DNA of 64,000 nt, taken from positions 558,001-622,000 of the forward strand of contig JAPFFF010000021.1 in the NCBI GenBank assembly GCA_039105265.1. Reading direction: 5' to 3'. Positions 1 through 9,768 of this stretch are shown here, piece by piece. The DNA comes from Tritrichomonas musculus. Lineage: Eukaryota; Parabasalia; Tritrichomonadida; Tritrichomonadidae. The notes under the pieces were generated by a model. The model was not told the origin of the DNA. It saw nothing but the letters and a program-made list of their open reading frames with translations, and ran no database searches. The position numbers and the translations under genes are program-made. Position 1 is the stretch's first letter. Every line of letters begins with the position of its first letter.

Positions 1-1166
1 AAATAATGAACAAGTGTAATAGATAAATATTGAGAGAAACATGTATATTGATAAATATTTTTGTTTACCAAAGTTTTCACTCTCATCCGGATTATCTCTC
101 AAATTTCAATTAACAAAATCTTTTATAAACACTTTTGAATGATTCAATATTAAATAGAACGTTTATTTATAATTTTATAAACAAAAATTATTTTATCTTT
201 TTTCTTGTTTTTATTTTATTGAACATTACAAAACAGCAGCCAGTCACGATTTTACACTTTTATATGATGTTATTACAAAGACAATTATAAAAAACAACTT
301 TTTTTCAAATATTCAGATACATTTATTTTTCCTCAAGAAATAAAGCCAAGTATCATATATATCAATACATTTTATTATCGAAAAAAAGATATTTACAGTT
401 AAATCTTTTTATAAAACCTTTCATAGGAGGTCATCCAAGTTTTTTCACGAGTCTACCTTATTCAACCACGTTTTTTAAGAAATGTATTCAAAATTACTTA
501 AAATGAATAGAGCATCCCTACGTAAAATATACAGAAGTTTCTATACAGAAATTTTCACTTCACAGCTTCCACTAGATAAAAAGTTTTTGTTGGCTGCTGA
601 GCCTAAAAAAATGAGAATAAAACTCTATTTAAACAAAATATTTAATATCACGTGTGATATATTTTGTTCACACATGATAATATTATTATTATTCAAATTT
701 ATTTTAAGTAAACATTGATTAATATGGTCATCCAAATATTGCATATTATCAATAATTTTTTTTTTTCATAATTGTAAATGGTCTTTGCATAAAAAGAAAA
801 TTCAGAATATTTCCTATATATTCCCAAAACATGAAAAGAAAAGAATTATTAGAATGCCATAAAACAAATCATTTTTTTATTAGACTTATCAAAAATTGAA
901 AGGAAATAATTGAATGAGCATTCAAAAAGTTTGAAATCCGAGTTCATCCTTAAAAAAACAATTGGGAGAAATCATAATGGCCTGTAATCGTAATTGCCTT
1001 TGGAAGTTGTATCGTACTATACAGAAGACATAAAAATGTTAAAAAACATAAATTAATGATTTTTTTAATTTTACTTCCAAAATTGAATGTTACAATTCTA
1101 TGAGTTTTTTTCAATGAGCTTTCTCAAAATATAAAATTATATAACTATAGGTTAAAAATAAATTTT

Positions 1167-1414
1167 TTAAGGTACAAATCCAGTACGTTATTTCTTGAAC
1201 CGGAGAACGTTTATTATTTGAATAGTTGCATGTCTCTGAAAAAGTTTAAATTGACTAGGTTTGTTTTTGACACTTATTTTACAATTTAAATAAACATTAT
1301 GACATGTTATATGAAATGGATGAAAATAATCATTTTTTATTTAACATGTCATCTTATTCTTTGAGAATGTCAAAAAAAATTGCGGTTACTAAACGTACTG
1401 GATTTGTACCTTAA
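1167..1414. mobile_element. TTAA-flanked MITE, 240 bp
   Basis: The sequence GGTACAAATCCAGTACGTT at 1171-1189 is repeated exactly, in inverted orientation, ending at 1410. Both ends are bordered by TTAA (1167-1170 and 1411-1414), which reads as a target duplication. The interior has no open frame of note but does contain an inner inverted pair around GACATGTTA/TAACATGTC. TTAA target choice is the hallmark of piggyBac-type transposition, so this is probably a non-autonomous piggyBac-like element. The family is inferred from the TTAA alone, and no matching transposase is in the window. Confidence 0.7.
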
Positions 1415-1487
1415 ATAAAATTATTAGAAATATTAATCATTCAAATAAAGCATAATTTATTTTTTATCTCATTTATAATTTATCTAT

Positions 1488-1834
1488 TTTTGCTTGGATC
1501 AACTAAAGTATAGTAAGGCTTTTCTGAAGAACCTTCAAAAAGTGGAAATCATTCAGAAAAAATAATCAAATAAAAATAATAAAAAAAGAATCTTTTTATG
1601 TTACAAAATTTTTACCGATTCTTACCGCCAGCCGCGGGGTCTCGACTCGGCTTCGCTTCGCTCAGCCTCGCTCGACACCCGCTAGGCGGTATGTAGCCTC
1701 GGTAAAAATTATGTAAAAATATAAAAAGATTTGTTTTTTCAATTTTTTTATTTAGATTATTTTTTCTGAATGATTTCCACTTTTTGAAGGTTCTTCAGAA
1801 AAGCCTTACTATACTTTAGTTTATCCTTTTGCTT
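1488..1834. mobile_element. Foldback element, 331 bp, with GC-rich hairpin tip
   Basis: The two halves of 1496-1826 are near-perfect inverted copies. The arm starting GGATCAACTAAAGTATAG at 1496 returns inverted, ending at 1826 with GGATAAACTAAAG as its complement, and the match runs for about 150 bp per arm with small gaps. TTTTGCTT occurs directly outside both ends (1488-1495 and 1827-1834), an 8-bp target duplication. The tip (about 1626-1692) is strongly GC-rich in very AT-rich surroundings and itself pairs through TACCGCC/GGCGGTA. An 8-bp duplication fits Mutator-like, hAT or P-type elements. It has no coding capacity, so it would be moved by a transposase encoded elsewhere. Confidence 0.75.
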
Positions 1835-2112
1835 TTTGATCGTTTAGGTAAAAAATCATTATTGACCTTAACTTTTTCCTAAAGAGCAAGTATTGAATTT
1901 TATATTCTATGAGGTTTCTCAATATTGAAAAGAGTTTTTATATCTTAAAAATATAAATATCTTAATTTAAATATATTATTTTAATTAAACATTCATATTA
2001 TTAGTATATTAATTAGATAATATTTATAAATACTTAAAATAATTTCTTTATGATAGATATTTGAAGATTTGATTACTTCTTTTATAACCGTTTATTGAAT
2101 GAACTAAAAAAA

Positions 2113-5100
2113 ATGGAAAATATTCCACAATTAAATCCCAATGATTTTACATTTATCCAAAATATTGGCAATGGATCCTTTGGCTTAGTCAGATTGGTTG
2201 AACATAATCAAACAAAACAAAAATATGCAGCAAAAGAAGAAAGGATAATAAGTAAATCCGGATTAGAAGAAAAAAGTTTTAAAAGAGAAATACAAATATA
2301 TTCCAAGATTGATAATGCAGCTATTTTAAAACTTTCAGGATATTTTGTAACAAATTATAAAAATGAAGAGCGCTACACACTAATTACGGAATACATGCCA
2401 AAAAAATCGGTAGATAAAAAGTTTGGATATATTTTTAATTCATTATCCAAACATGTTCAATATATAATATTATTAGGATCAGCACTAGGAATGAAATATC
2501 TCCATTCCTGTGGTATTATTCATAGAGATTTCAAACCAGGTAACATTCTTTTGGATGAAAACTATTACCCACGCATTTGCGACTTCGGAGAATCAAAAAT
2601 TTCTGATGACGAATTAACGAACATTTTAATGGAATCAGAAAAAGGCACCCCATTATATATGGCCCCTGAAATTATGACACATGAAATTCCATATAATTAT
2701 AAAGTCGATGTTTATGCATTTTCTTTATTTGCCTATCAAATTTTCACTGGAAAAAGACCTTTTTATGAAAAAAATTTTAACCGTTATAAATTGACCAAAG
2801 AGGTCAAAAAGGGAACTCGCCCAGACCTTTCAATTATTCGAGAAGAATTCATTAGAGAATTCTTATCGAAATGCTGGTCACAAAAACCGTCAGAGAGGCC
2901 ATCTTTCCTGCAAATTGTCGATACTCTCATGCAAGAAAAATTTCGAAATTTTTTTGAAATAAAAAATTTTGAACAAAAGAAAGAAGTCGAAGAATATCTT
3001 GATTTATTTGATGATGAACTTAAAAGTCCATATTCTAAAGATGTCCTAGATATTAAGAAAGAAGCTGACAATGGAAATATTGAGGCAATTGTTCGTTATT
3101 ACGAGATGTTATATTTTGGAATTGGAGCCAAAGTTGACAAAGAAGAAGCCGTTAAATATTTGAAAAAAGCAGCTGACATGCATCACTTTGAATCGATGTA
3201 TCTTTATGCACGTTGTTTGAGACACGGAATGGGAGTGCCCGTCAATAAAGGAGCAGCTGTTGGCTATTACAATATGGCCGCAAAATATGGAAATACACAA
3301 GCAATGCTCAATTTGGGACACATGTATTATAAAGGCGATGAAATTCCACTTGAAAAAAACGTTGCTGCTCAATATTACAAGATGGCAGCACAGCTAGGAA
3401 ACACAAATGGAATGATTAATTATGGGAAAATGTTAATACTTGGTGCAGGAATTCCTGCTAATAAGCAAGAAGGCATTTCTTATATTAAAATGGCTGCTGA
3501 TTTAGGAAACGAACAAGCAATGCTTTTTTATTCAGAAATAATTTCAACTGAGAAAGATTTGTCAATGAATGAAGAAGAAAGTATTGAGTATCTAAAAGAG
3601 TCAGCCAGAAAAGGACATGTTCCAGCAATGTATGAATATGTAATGAAAATGTTTTTTAAAAATAATGTGGATCACAGTGATAAAGATTTTTTCAGATATT
3701 TGAAAATTTGCGCTGATTATGGCTATCAGCAAGTAAAGACAATTTGCTTTGAACATGGAATTGGACAGAATGATTCTGAATTTTCTAATGATGAAGCGCA
3801 AGATATCAAAAATGATGCTGATAAAGGAGACATTTTTGCAATGTATTTGTATGGGAAAATGTTGCTGAATGGAGAAAGTGTTCCTGTTGATAAAAAAGAA
3901 GCTGCAGTATATCTTAAGAAAGCTGCTGATCAAGGACAATCGAATGCAATGACATTGTATGGACAAATGTTGCTGAATGGAGATGGAATTCCTTATGATA
4001 AAAAAACAGGCTTTAAATATTTGAAATATTCAATTGAACGAACCGATTTAAAAGCGATGTATTTGTATGGACAAATATTTAGAAACGGAGAAGGAATTCC
4101 TATTGACAAAGTTGAAGGATCGAGATATTTGAAAATGGCTTCTGATCGTAGATATCATCCTGCAATGTTTGCTTATGGTCAAATGTTGTTAAAAGGCGAA
4201 GGCATTCCTATGAATAAAGAAAAAGGATTAGATTTGATATTTCAATCAACGAATCTTGACACTCATCATCAATATTTATGTGGAGAAATGTTTAGAAATG
4301 GCGACGGTGTCCCTGTTGATAAAAAAAAGGCTGAAACTTTTTTGAAAAAAGCAGCTGATTTTGGCGATGCTGATGCAATGATATCATATGGAATTATGCT
4401 TTTTAATGGTGAAGGTATATTAAAGAATATAAACGAAGGAATGAGATACATCTTAAAAGCAGCTGATATAGGAAATGTAGAAGGAATGAAATTATATGCT
4501 GGAATTTTAATTAATTATAAAAGAATGAATGAAGCGTCGATATATATTAAAAAAGCAGCAGATAAAAAAGATCTCTTTTCATTCATGCTATATAAATACG
4601 TTTTTCGTAGATATAATAAAACAAATGAAGATATCATTGAAAATGAAGATTTTGATGATGAAAAGGAAGTTAATGATGAACCAGTGATAAAAGTTAACAT
4701 GTATAAAAATTATATTTGGGAAAATAACAATTTTTTTTATTTGTTGAAATCTACCATTCCACAAGCGATATGCGATGAATTTCGTGCCAAAATAGGAAAA
4801 TTGAAATGCTTCAGTCATGTTGAAGATAACGTGATACATAACAATGATCCGAACTCATTGTGCATTATTTATCACTTAAAGAATAATAATGATTTGCAAG
4901 CAATAAACCACGTCATTGATCAAGTAATGAACAAACATTATCATACTAATCATGTTGAATGGTGCGTTGATATGTTTTTTGATGAAAGAATGATTCCATC
5001 TGATGTATTAGAACTTCTTTTGGATCATTTGGAACGAATAAAAAAAAGTCATTTCATTCTCAATATTTTGCGAAATATTTTTGATGGAAGACAAATAGCA

Positions 5101-6033
5101 TCATACATTCATATTTTACCATTTTTATTTTCTAAACGAATAAACAAATCAATTCATGATCTTCTGTTGCCAAGAGGAATGGTGTTTGATAAAGAAAAGT
5201 ATCCTTTGATTAGTGACATTGTTATTAATGAAGACATGCTACTGAAAAACAAAAATGATTTTGATTTAATTGTCGAAGAAATAAAAAGTACTGGAATCGT
5301 TCCAATCAACATTGAAAGAGATAGATTGTATCTCTATGGCGATTATGTAATTCGGAAACTATTTCAAAGGTTTTCATTTATTTGCTTCAATGATGAAGTC
5401 GATAAAATGTTGGCAGTGAATCATGTCAATTCAATTGTCTACAAAAACAAAAAGAATGTCCTTCAATACGACTATGATTTGCATTATGCGTCATTTGATG
5501 AAGGCGCATTTCCTAAAATTGTTAGAGACAACTTTGATAACATTTTTGGGAATATAAAAGGCATTAAAGATATTCAAAAAAATGTGCATTCAATTGAATT
5601 CACAATTGTTAGAACTTTCATTGGATTCGACTCTGTTGAGCATTTAAAGAAATGCTTTTATTACTTCTTCCATTACGTAGATATCTACATGAAGAGTCCT
5701 TCACCAAAACTTTTCTGTAAAAAGAAGAATTTGTTTTACATCTATTTTGAAGGCTCTTTGGATGCTAAACTTGAAAACGAAATTAAGAAAAATTATGCCA
5801 GCGATATTCAAAAGAATTGTACTGAATTTAATGGAGAAAGATTTTATCAATATAAAACAAGATTTATGGATTTAACATTCATTGGGTTCAATTCTTTTGA
5901 TATAGGTTTTCAAGCATGCACTCTAATTAAAAAAGCATCAGGCATAAATTTAAAAAAATATACTGGAAAAAAAACTTTTGTTGGTTCAATATCAGATATT
6001 CCTGAGCAATATTTGTATTATGATAGTTTATAA
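2113..6033 (+). CDS. Protein kinase (TKL-like) with Sel1-like repeats
   Basis: A 1306-residue protein that joins an N-terminal protein kinase to a long Sel1-repeat solenoid. The kinase spans roughly residues 11-275: glycine loop GNGSFG (19-24), the AAK lysine near 41, catalytic HRD at 137-139 followed by KPGN, DFG at 157-159, then APE. All core catalytic residues are present, so it is probably active. From about residue 315 to 850 come some 13 Sel1-like repeats of the type 'AM.LYG.ML.NG.GIP.DK..A..YLKKAAD.G'. The last 450 residues have no recognised domain. Kinase-Sel1 fusions are a large family in trichomonads, and the solenoid probably serves as a protein-binding scaffold. The open frame extends 18 bases upstream to a TTG. 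The ATG at 2113 is chosen because it is the first in frame and lies 17 bases past a candidate promoter motif. Confidence 0.9.
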   Translation: MENIPQLNPNDFTFIQNIGNGSFGLVRLVEHNQTKQKYAAKEERIISKSGLEEKSFKREIQIYSKIDNAAILKLSGYFVTNYKNEERYTLITEYMPKKSVDKKFGYIFNSLSKHVQYIILLGSALGMKYLHSCGIIHRDFKPGNILLDENYYPRICDFGESKISDDELTNILMESEKGTPLYMAPEIMTHEIPYNYKVDVYAFSLFAYQIFTGKRPFYEKNFNRYKLTKEVKKGTRPDLSIIREEFIREFLSKCWSQKPSERPSFLQIVDTLMQEKFRNFFEIKNFEQKKEVEEYLDLFDDELKSPYSKDVLDIKKEADNGNIEAIVRYYEMLYFGIGAKVDKEEAVKYLKKAADMHHFESMYLYARCLRHGMGVPVNKGAAVGYYNMAAKYGNTQAMLNLGHMYYKGDEIPLEKNVAAQYYKMAAQLGNTNGMINYGKMLILGAGIPANKQEGISYIKMAADLGNEQAMLFYSEIISTEKDLSMNEEESIEYLKESARKGHVPAMYEYVMKMFFKNNVDHSDKDFFRYLKICADYGYQQVKTICFEHGIGQNDSEFSNDEAQDIKNDADKGDIFAMYLYGKMLLNGESVPVDKKEAAVYLKKAADQGQSNAMTLYGQMLLNGDGIPYDKKTGFKYLKYSIERTDLKAMYLYGQIFRNGEGIPIDKVEGSRYLKMASDRRYHPAMFAYGQMLLKGEGIPMNKEKGLDLIFQSTNLDTHHQYLCGEMFRNGDGVPVDKKKAETFLKKAADFGDADAMISYGIMLFNGEGILKNINEGMRYILKAADIGNVEGMKLYAGILINYKRMNEASIYIKKAADKKDLFSFMLYKYVFRRYNKTNEDIIENEDFDDEKEVNDEPVIKVNMYKNYIWENNNFFYLLKSTIPQAICDEFRAKIGKLKCFSHVEDNVIHNNDPNSLCIIYHLKNNNDLQAINHVIDQVMNKHYHTNHVEWCVDMFFDERMIPSDVLELLLDHLERIKKSHFILNILRNIFDGRQIASYIHILPFLFSKRINKSIHDLLLPRGMVFDKEKYPLISDIVINEDMLLKNKNDFDLIVEEIKSTGIVPINIERDRLYLYGDYVIRKLFQRFSFICFNDEVDKMLAVNHVNSIVYKNKKNVLQYDYDLHYASFDEGAFPKIVRDNFDNIFGNIKGIKDIQKNVHSIEFTIVRTFIGFDSVEHLKKCFYYFFHYVDIYMKSPSPKLFCKKKNLFYIYFEGSLDAKLENEIKKNYASDIQKNCTEFNGERFYQYKTRFMDLTFIGFNSFDIGFQACTLIKKASGINLKKYTGKKTFVGSISDIPEQYLYYDSL

Positions 6034-6659
6034 GAAATATTTCAATAATTTATAAAATATTTTATTAATTTTATTAGTAAATATCTTGCTAAATCAAGTT
6101 TTTAAAACATTTATTGATTTTATTATCGAGTTATTGTTCGTCATTTGCGATTAATTTGCATAATTTGAATAAATTAAAATGTAGAAAAACTCTCTTCACC
6201 ATTATGATTTCGTGTACGATATTACTAAATACATATAGATCAGTGACTTTGGAATATTCAAGGTGTTTGATGACCATTGGATATCTATAAATGATGAAAT
6301 TGTAGTTGCATTGAAGATTTTCAAACCTTTTTTTTTTATTTGATAATTGAAAATCAGATTTTTTTGAGAACAATCGATTATTTGTAAAATCTAAATGAAT
6401 AATGATGTGAGGTTGAGTTAAAAAAAAAAAAAGTTTTTTCATTAAATATAATAGTAAAATTTATAATTTAATCAAGTTTTTAAAAGTAAAGTTATGCATG
6501 TTTAAAATATATTAATTTTATATATGAAGATAAACGAAAATTAAATTACAAAAAATACGTTATTTGATCTCACTTTTTGTTTTTAAATGGATAAATAATT
6601 CGCCTTTTTAGCATAAAACAAATCTCGTTAAAATAATCGTATTAAAATAAGATATTTTA
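6034..6659. other. Spacer between kinase and coiled-coil gene
   Basis: AT-rich sequence with an A-run at 6421-6432. A 103-codon minus-strand frame (6131-6442) opens with ATG but is rich in Phe, Ile, Asn and Lys, as expected of chance frames here. It shows no domain and is not called a gene. No RNA gene or inverted-repeat element was recognised. Confidence 0.4.
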
Positions 6660-9600
6660 ATGAGTACATCAAATTCTTCAATTTTAAAGTCACGAAAACC
6701 ATTTATTACTCGACCACGTACACGAATGCGTAGTAGTTGTAATGGTTCTACAAGCGGAAGAAATAATAATTCAAATAAATTTCTGCAAAGCAAACAAAAT
6801 GGAAAATCAAGATCAAATTCATCATGTTCAAAGCCATCTGTTAGTGTTGAACAATTAGAATCCATCCGAGAAAAGCTATTTCAAATGAGAGAAAATGAAA
6901 GCAAAAGCAACGAAAATAATACCAATGATGAATCATCAAAATCACTCTCAGACTTTTCGACAGAAGAATTACAGCAAGTTTTCCCTTATCTAAGAGATTA
7001 CTCACATCGAAAAGGATGTGAAGAGGATTATGATAATGCTCAGACTGCCTTTTCATTAAGTGAAGATGTTCTCAATGAACTTAAGACTCGAGTTTCTAAT
7101 CAAAATTCTGAAAATCAATCTTCCACAATTGAGTCGTCAGAACAAAGTTCATTTGAAGAAAAATGGGAAAAGCAATTTAAAACTTACAATGAAGAAACTG
7201 ATAGAAAGCGAAAGGAACTTGAAAAATCTCATGAAGATCAGATGGCTTCCTTTGAAAAACTTTGGAATGAAGATATGCCAAGAAAATACAGAAAGCCCTC
7301 ACCGCATCTACTGCAAATCAAGAAAGTGGAAAAATCGTTAGCACTATCTTGTGACTTCGAACGTGCTAAACAAGTTCATCAAGAATACGAGCAACTTGCT
7401 GCTAAAGAATTGGAACAGGCTCAAGAAAATCTGAATCGCGACTATGAAGCTGCTCATACAAAGCTCGTTCAAAAACAGCAGCAAGAAATTAAGAATTTCG
7501 AAGAAGTTAGATTTCATCTTTTAAATCTAAAAAAGACGAAATATGAAGAACAAAAAGCAGCTTTCGAAAACCGTTCACGTGTTGCTCAAACAAGAAAAAA
7601 GGAAGGGCAAAGAAACCCTAAAAATAATTCTGACCAAGTTAGCAATTTCACTTATTCATATTCATCTACAAATGAAAATGGAAATGAAAATTCAGGTTCG
7701 AATAATACTGAAAATCGTGATCTTCTATTATTGCCAGAGCTAACGCCGCCAAACGATCCTCAATATCTTGAAGAAGACAAAAAGAGAAAAAGAGAATTAA
7801 ATAAAAAGAAGCTTGCATACCAAAAACAGAATGCTGAGTTAACGCTCGCAAGATATACTGTTGACGGCCAAGATTTCTCTAATACTTCTAAATCTGAAAA
7901 TGAAGATAAAGCCAAGCAAGAAAACTTAAGCAAAAGTGCGAAACAAGATCAAGACCAAGATGAAGCTCAGAATGCAGATCAAGACCTTGATGGAGAAATA
8001 AATCAAGGTCAAAGCGAAACAGATACAAAAGAAGCTATTAGTAATGATGAAAATAATAATAATGACGACAAAATTAATCAAAACGTTTTACAACAGGTTA
8101 CCATACAAGTTGAATCTTCCTTAAACAAGTCGTTTACAAAAGAAGATAATGAAAATAATATTCAAAAAGATAGCATTCAAAACGATAATGTTCAAAATGA
8201 TAGTATACAAAGTGATAATGCTCAAAATAGTAGCATCCAAAGTGATAACATTCAAAGTAATATCGCTCAAGATGATAATGTTCAAAATAGCGATGTTCAA
8301 AATAATAATGTACAAAATGATAGTATACAAAGCAATGCTGTGAACAATAATAATGTTGAGGCGGCTAAGATTTCATCCAATATCATTCAGGATAATATTA
8401 CCCAATCTAATAACATCCAAACAAATAGTATTCAAAATAATATCATACAGTCTACTGATGTTAAAGCTAATAATATTCAAAATAATAATGTACAAAATAA
8501 TAGTATGCAAAGTAATAGTATGCGAAATAATAGTATGCAAAGTAATAGTATACGAAATAATAGTATACAAAATAATAGTATACAAAATAATAGTATACAA
8601 AATAATAGTATACAAAATAATAGTATACAAAATAATAGTATACAAAATAATAGTATACAAAATAATAGTATACAAAATAATAGTATACAAAATAATAGTA
8701 TGCAAAGTAATAGTATGCGAAATAATAACATACAAAATAATAGTATGCAAAGTAATAGTTCACAAAGTAATAGTTTGCAAAGTAATAATGTTCAGACAGC
8801 TAAGATTTCATCCAATATCATTCAGGATAATATTACCCAATCTAATAACATCCAAACAAATAGTATTCAAAATAATATCATACAGTCTACTGATGTTAAA
8901 GCTAATAATATTCAAAATAATAATGTACAAAATAATAGTATGCAAAGTAATAGTATGCGAAATAATAGTATGCAAAGTAATAGTATGCAAAGTAATAGTA
9001 TGCAAAGTAATAGTATGCAAAGTAATAGTATGCAAAGTAATAGTATGCAAAGTAATAGTATGCGAAATAATAGTATACAAAATAATAGTATGCGAAATAA
9101 TAGTATACAAAATAATAGTATGCAAAGTAATAATGTTCAGACAGCTAAGATTTCATCCAATATCATTCAGGATAATATTACCCAATCTAATAACATCCAA
9201 ACAAATAGTATTCAAAATAATATCATGCAGTCTAATGGCGTTAAAACTAATAATCTTTCTAATAACAATATCCAAAATAATAGTATTCAAAATAATATCA
9301 TGCAATCTAATGCCGTTAAAAATAACAATGATCCTACTAACAATATCCAAAATAATTTTCAAAGCAATAGCATGTGGAATAATAATTCAACTAACAGCAT
9401 TCAGAATAATAGCACTCGCAATAATAGTATTCGAAATAGTAATTTCCAGAGCAATGGCATTCGAAATAATATTCAAAATAATGGTATTCAAAGCAATAAT
9501 AATATTCAGAATAGTAGATTTCAGAATAATAATAATAATATCCCGAATAATCAAAGAATGGAGAAAATCCAATCAAGTGGAAATGGAAATATATTTGGTG

Positions 9601-9671
9601 GTCAAAAAACGGAAGAAAAACCAGGCTTATTATCTATATTAAATAATGCTAACACATTGATGCCGCAATAA
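6660..9671 (+). CDS. Coiled-coil protein with giant Asn/Gln/Ser repeat domain
   Basis: A 1003-residue protein of unknown function. Residues 1-50 are Ser/Arg/Asn-rich and probably disordered. Residues 100-335 resemble a coiled-coil/helical region known from trichomonad hypothetical proteins: a 'PYLRDYSHRKGCEEDYDNA' segment, a long charged helix, then 'WNEDMPRKYRKPSPHLLQIKKVEKSLALSCDFERAKQV'-type sequence from about 200. That similarity is from memory and was not searched. Residues 410-490 are acidic and Gln/Asp-rich. About residues 500-960 are built from a five-residue unit (N-N-S-I/M-Q, 15 bp) with Q/R and N/S exchanges. Inside it a longer block beginning 'AKISSNIIQDN' occurs three times (DNA starts 8364, 8799, 9144; offsets 435 and 345 bp, both multiples of 15). 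The ATG at 6660 is the first in frame. Copy number of the repeat is likely to vary between strains. Confidence 0.8.
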   Translation: MSTSNSSILKSRKPFITRPRTRMRSSCNGSTSGRNNNSNKFLQSKQNGKSRSNSSCSKPSVSVEQLESIREKLFQMRENESKSNENNTNDESSKSLSDFSTEELQQVFPYLRDYSHRKGCEEDYDNAQTAFSLSEDVLNELKTRVSNQNSENQSSTIESSEQSSFEEKWEKQFKTYNEETDRKRKELEKSHEDQMASFEKLWNEDMPRKYRKPSPHLLQIKKVEKSLALSCDFERAKQVHQEYEQLAAKELEQAQENLNRDYEAAHTKLVQKQQQEIKNFEEVRFHLLNLKKTKYEEQKAAFENRSRVAQTRKKEGQRNPKNNSDQVSNFTYSYSSTNENGNENSGSNNTENRDLLLLPELTPPNDPQYLEEDKKRKRELNKKKLAYQKQNAELTLARYTVDGQDFSNTSKSENEDKAKQENLSKSAKQDQDQDEAQNADQDLDGEINQGQSETDTKEAISNDENNNNDDKINQNVLQQVTIQVESSLNKSFTKEDNENNIQKDSIQNDNVQNDSIQSDNAQNSSIQSDNIQSNIAQDDNVQNSDVQNNNVQNDSIQSNAVNNNNVEAAKISSNIIQDNITQSNNIQTNSIQNNIIQSTDVKANNIQNNNVQNNSMQSNSMRNNSMQSNSIRNNSIQNNSIQNNSIQNNSIQNNSIQNNSIQNNSIQNNSIQNNSIQNNSMQSNSMRNNNIQNNSMQSNSSQSNSLQSNNVQTAKISSNIIQDNITQSNNIQTNSIQNNIIQSTDVKANNIQNNNVQNNSMQSNSMRNNSMQSNSMQSNSMQSNSMQSNSMQSNSMQSNSMRNNSIQNNSMRNNSIQNNSMQSNNVQTAKISSNIIQDNITQSNNIQTNSIQNNIMQSNGVKTNNLSNNNIQNNSIQNNIMQSNAVKNNNDPTNNIQNNFQSNSMWNNNSTNSIQNNSTRNNSIRNSNFQSNGIRNNIQNNGIQSNNNIQNSRFQNNNNNIPNNQRMEKIQSSGNGNIFGGQKTEEKPGLLSILNNANTLMPQ
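8150..9540 (+). repeat. 15-bp coding minisatellite with nested larger duplications
   Basis: The core unit reads AATAATAGTATACAA or close variants (TATGCAA, AGTAATAGT, CGAAAT). The purest stretch is 8575-8700. A longer block that begins GCTAAGATTTCATCC recurs at 8364, 8799 and 9144. All spacings are multiples of 15, so frame is kept. The unit lacks stops in nearly every frame, which explains the long spurious open frames over this stretch on both strands. Confidence 0.9.
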
Positions 9672-9768
9672 TCAATTGTTTATTTATGAATTTATTAAAA
9701 TATGCGATTTATAATTTTTTTACTTTTTTTACTCAATTTTTCAATGTAGTCGTTTTGTTCGTTATTTT

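Larger units (their letters stand above)
1..2112. other. AT-rich spacer with two small inverted-repeat elements
   Basis: No convincing gene is seen before the kinase gene. The spacer holds a 240-bp element flanked by TTAA (1171-1410) and a 331-bp foldback element (1496-1826), both listed separately. The rest is AT-rich sequence with homopolymer runs. A 78-codon open frame at 482-718 has no recognisable domain and was not accepted as a gene. Just before the kinase start lies ACCGTTTATT (2087-2096), which recurs in inverted form in the divergent promoter near 43.75 kb. Confidence 0.6.

Noticed and set aside
482-718. 78-codon plus-strand frame with ATG
   Set aside because: It is short, with no recognised domain and composition like chance frames in AT-rich DNA. 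Neighbouring frames look similar.
1620-1700. tRNA gene in the GC-rich tip of the foldback element
   Set aside because: No cloverleaf with the conserved tRNA loop bases could be drawn. The pairing is that of the foldback arms.
6131-6442. 103-codon minus-strand frame with ATG
   Set aside because: It is Phe/Ile/Asn/Lys-rich and starts in an A/T run, with no domain and no support beyond length.
8353-9642. 429-codon plus-strand frame and several minus-strand frames
   Set aside because: They lie over the 15-bp repeat of the Asn/Gln-rich gene. The repeat unit is stop-free in most frames, so they are shadows.
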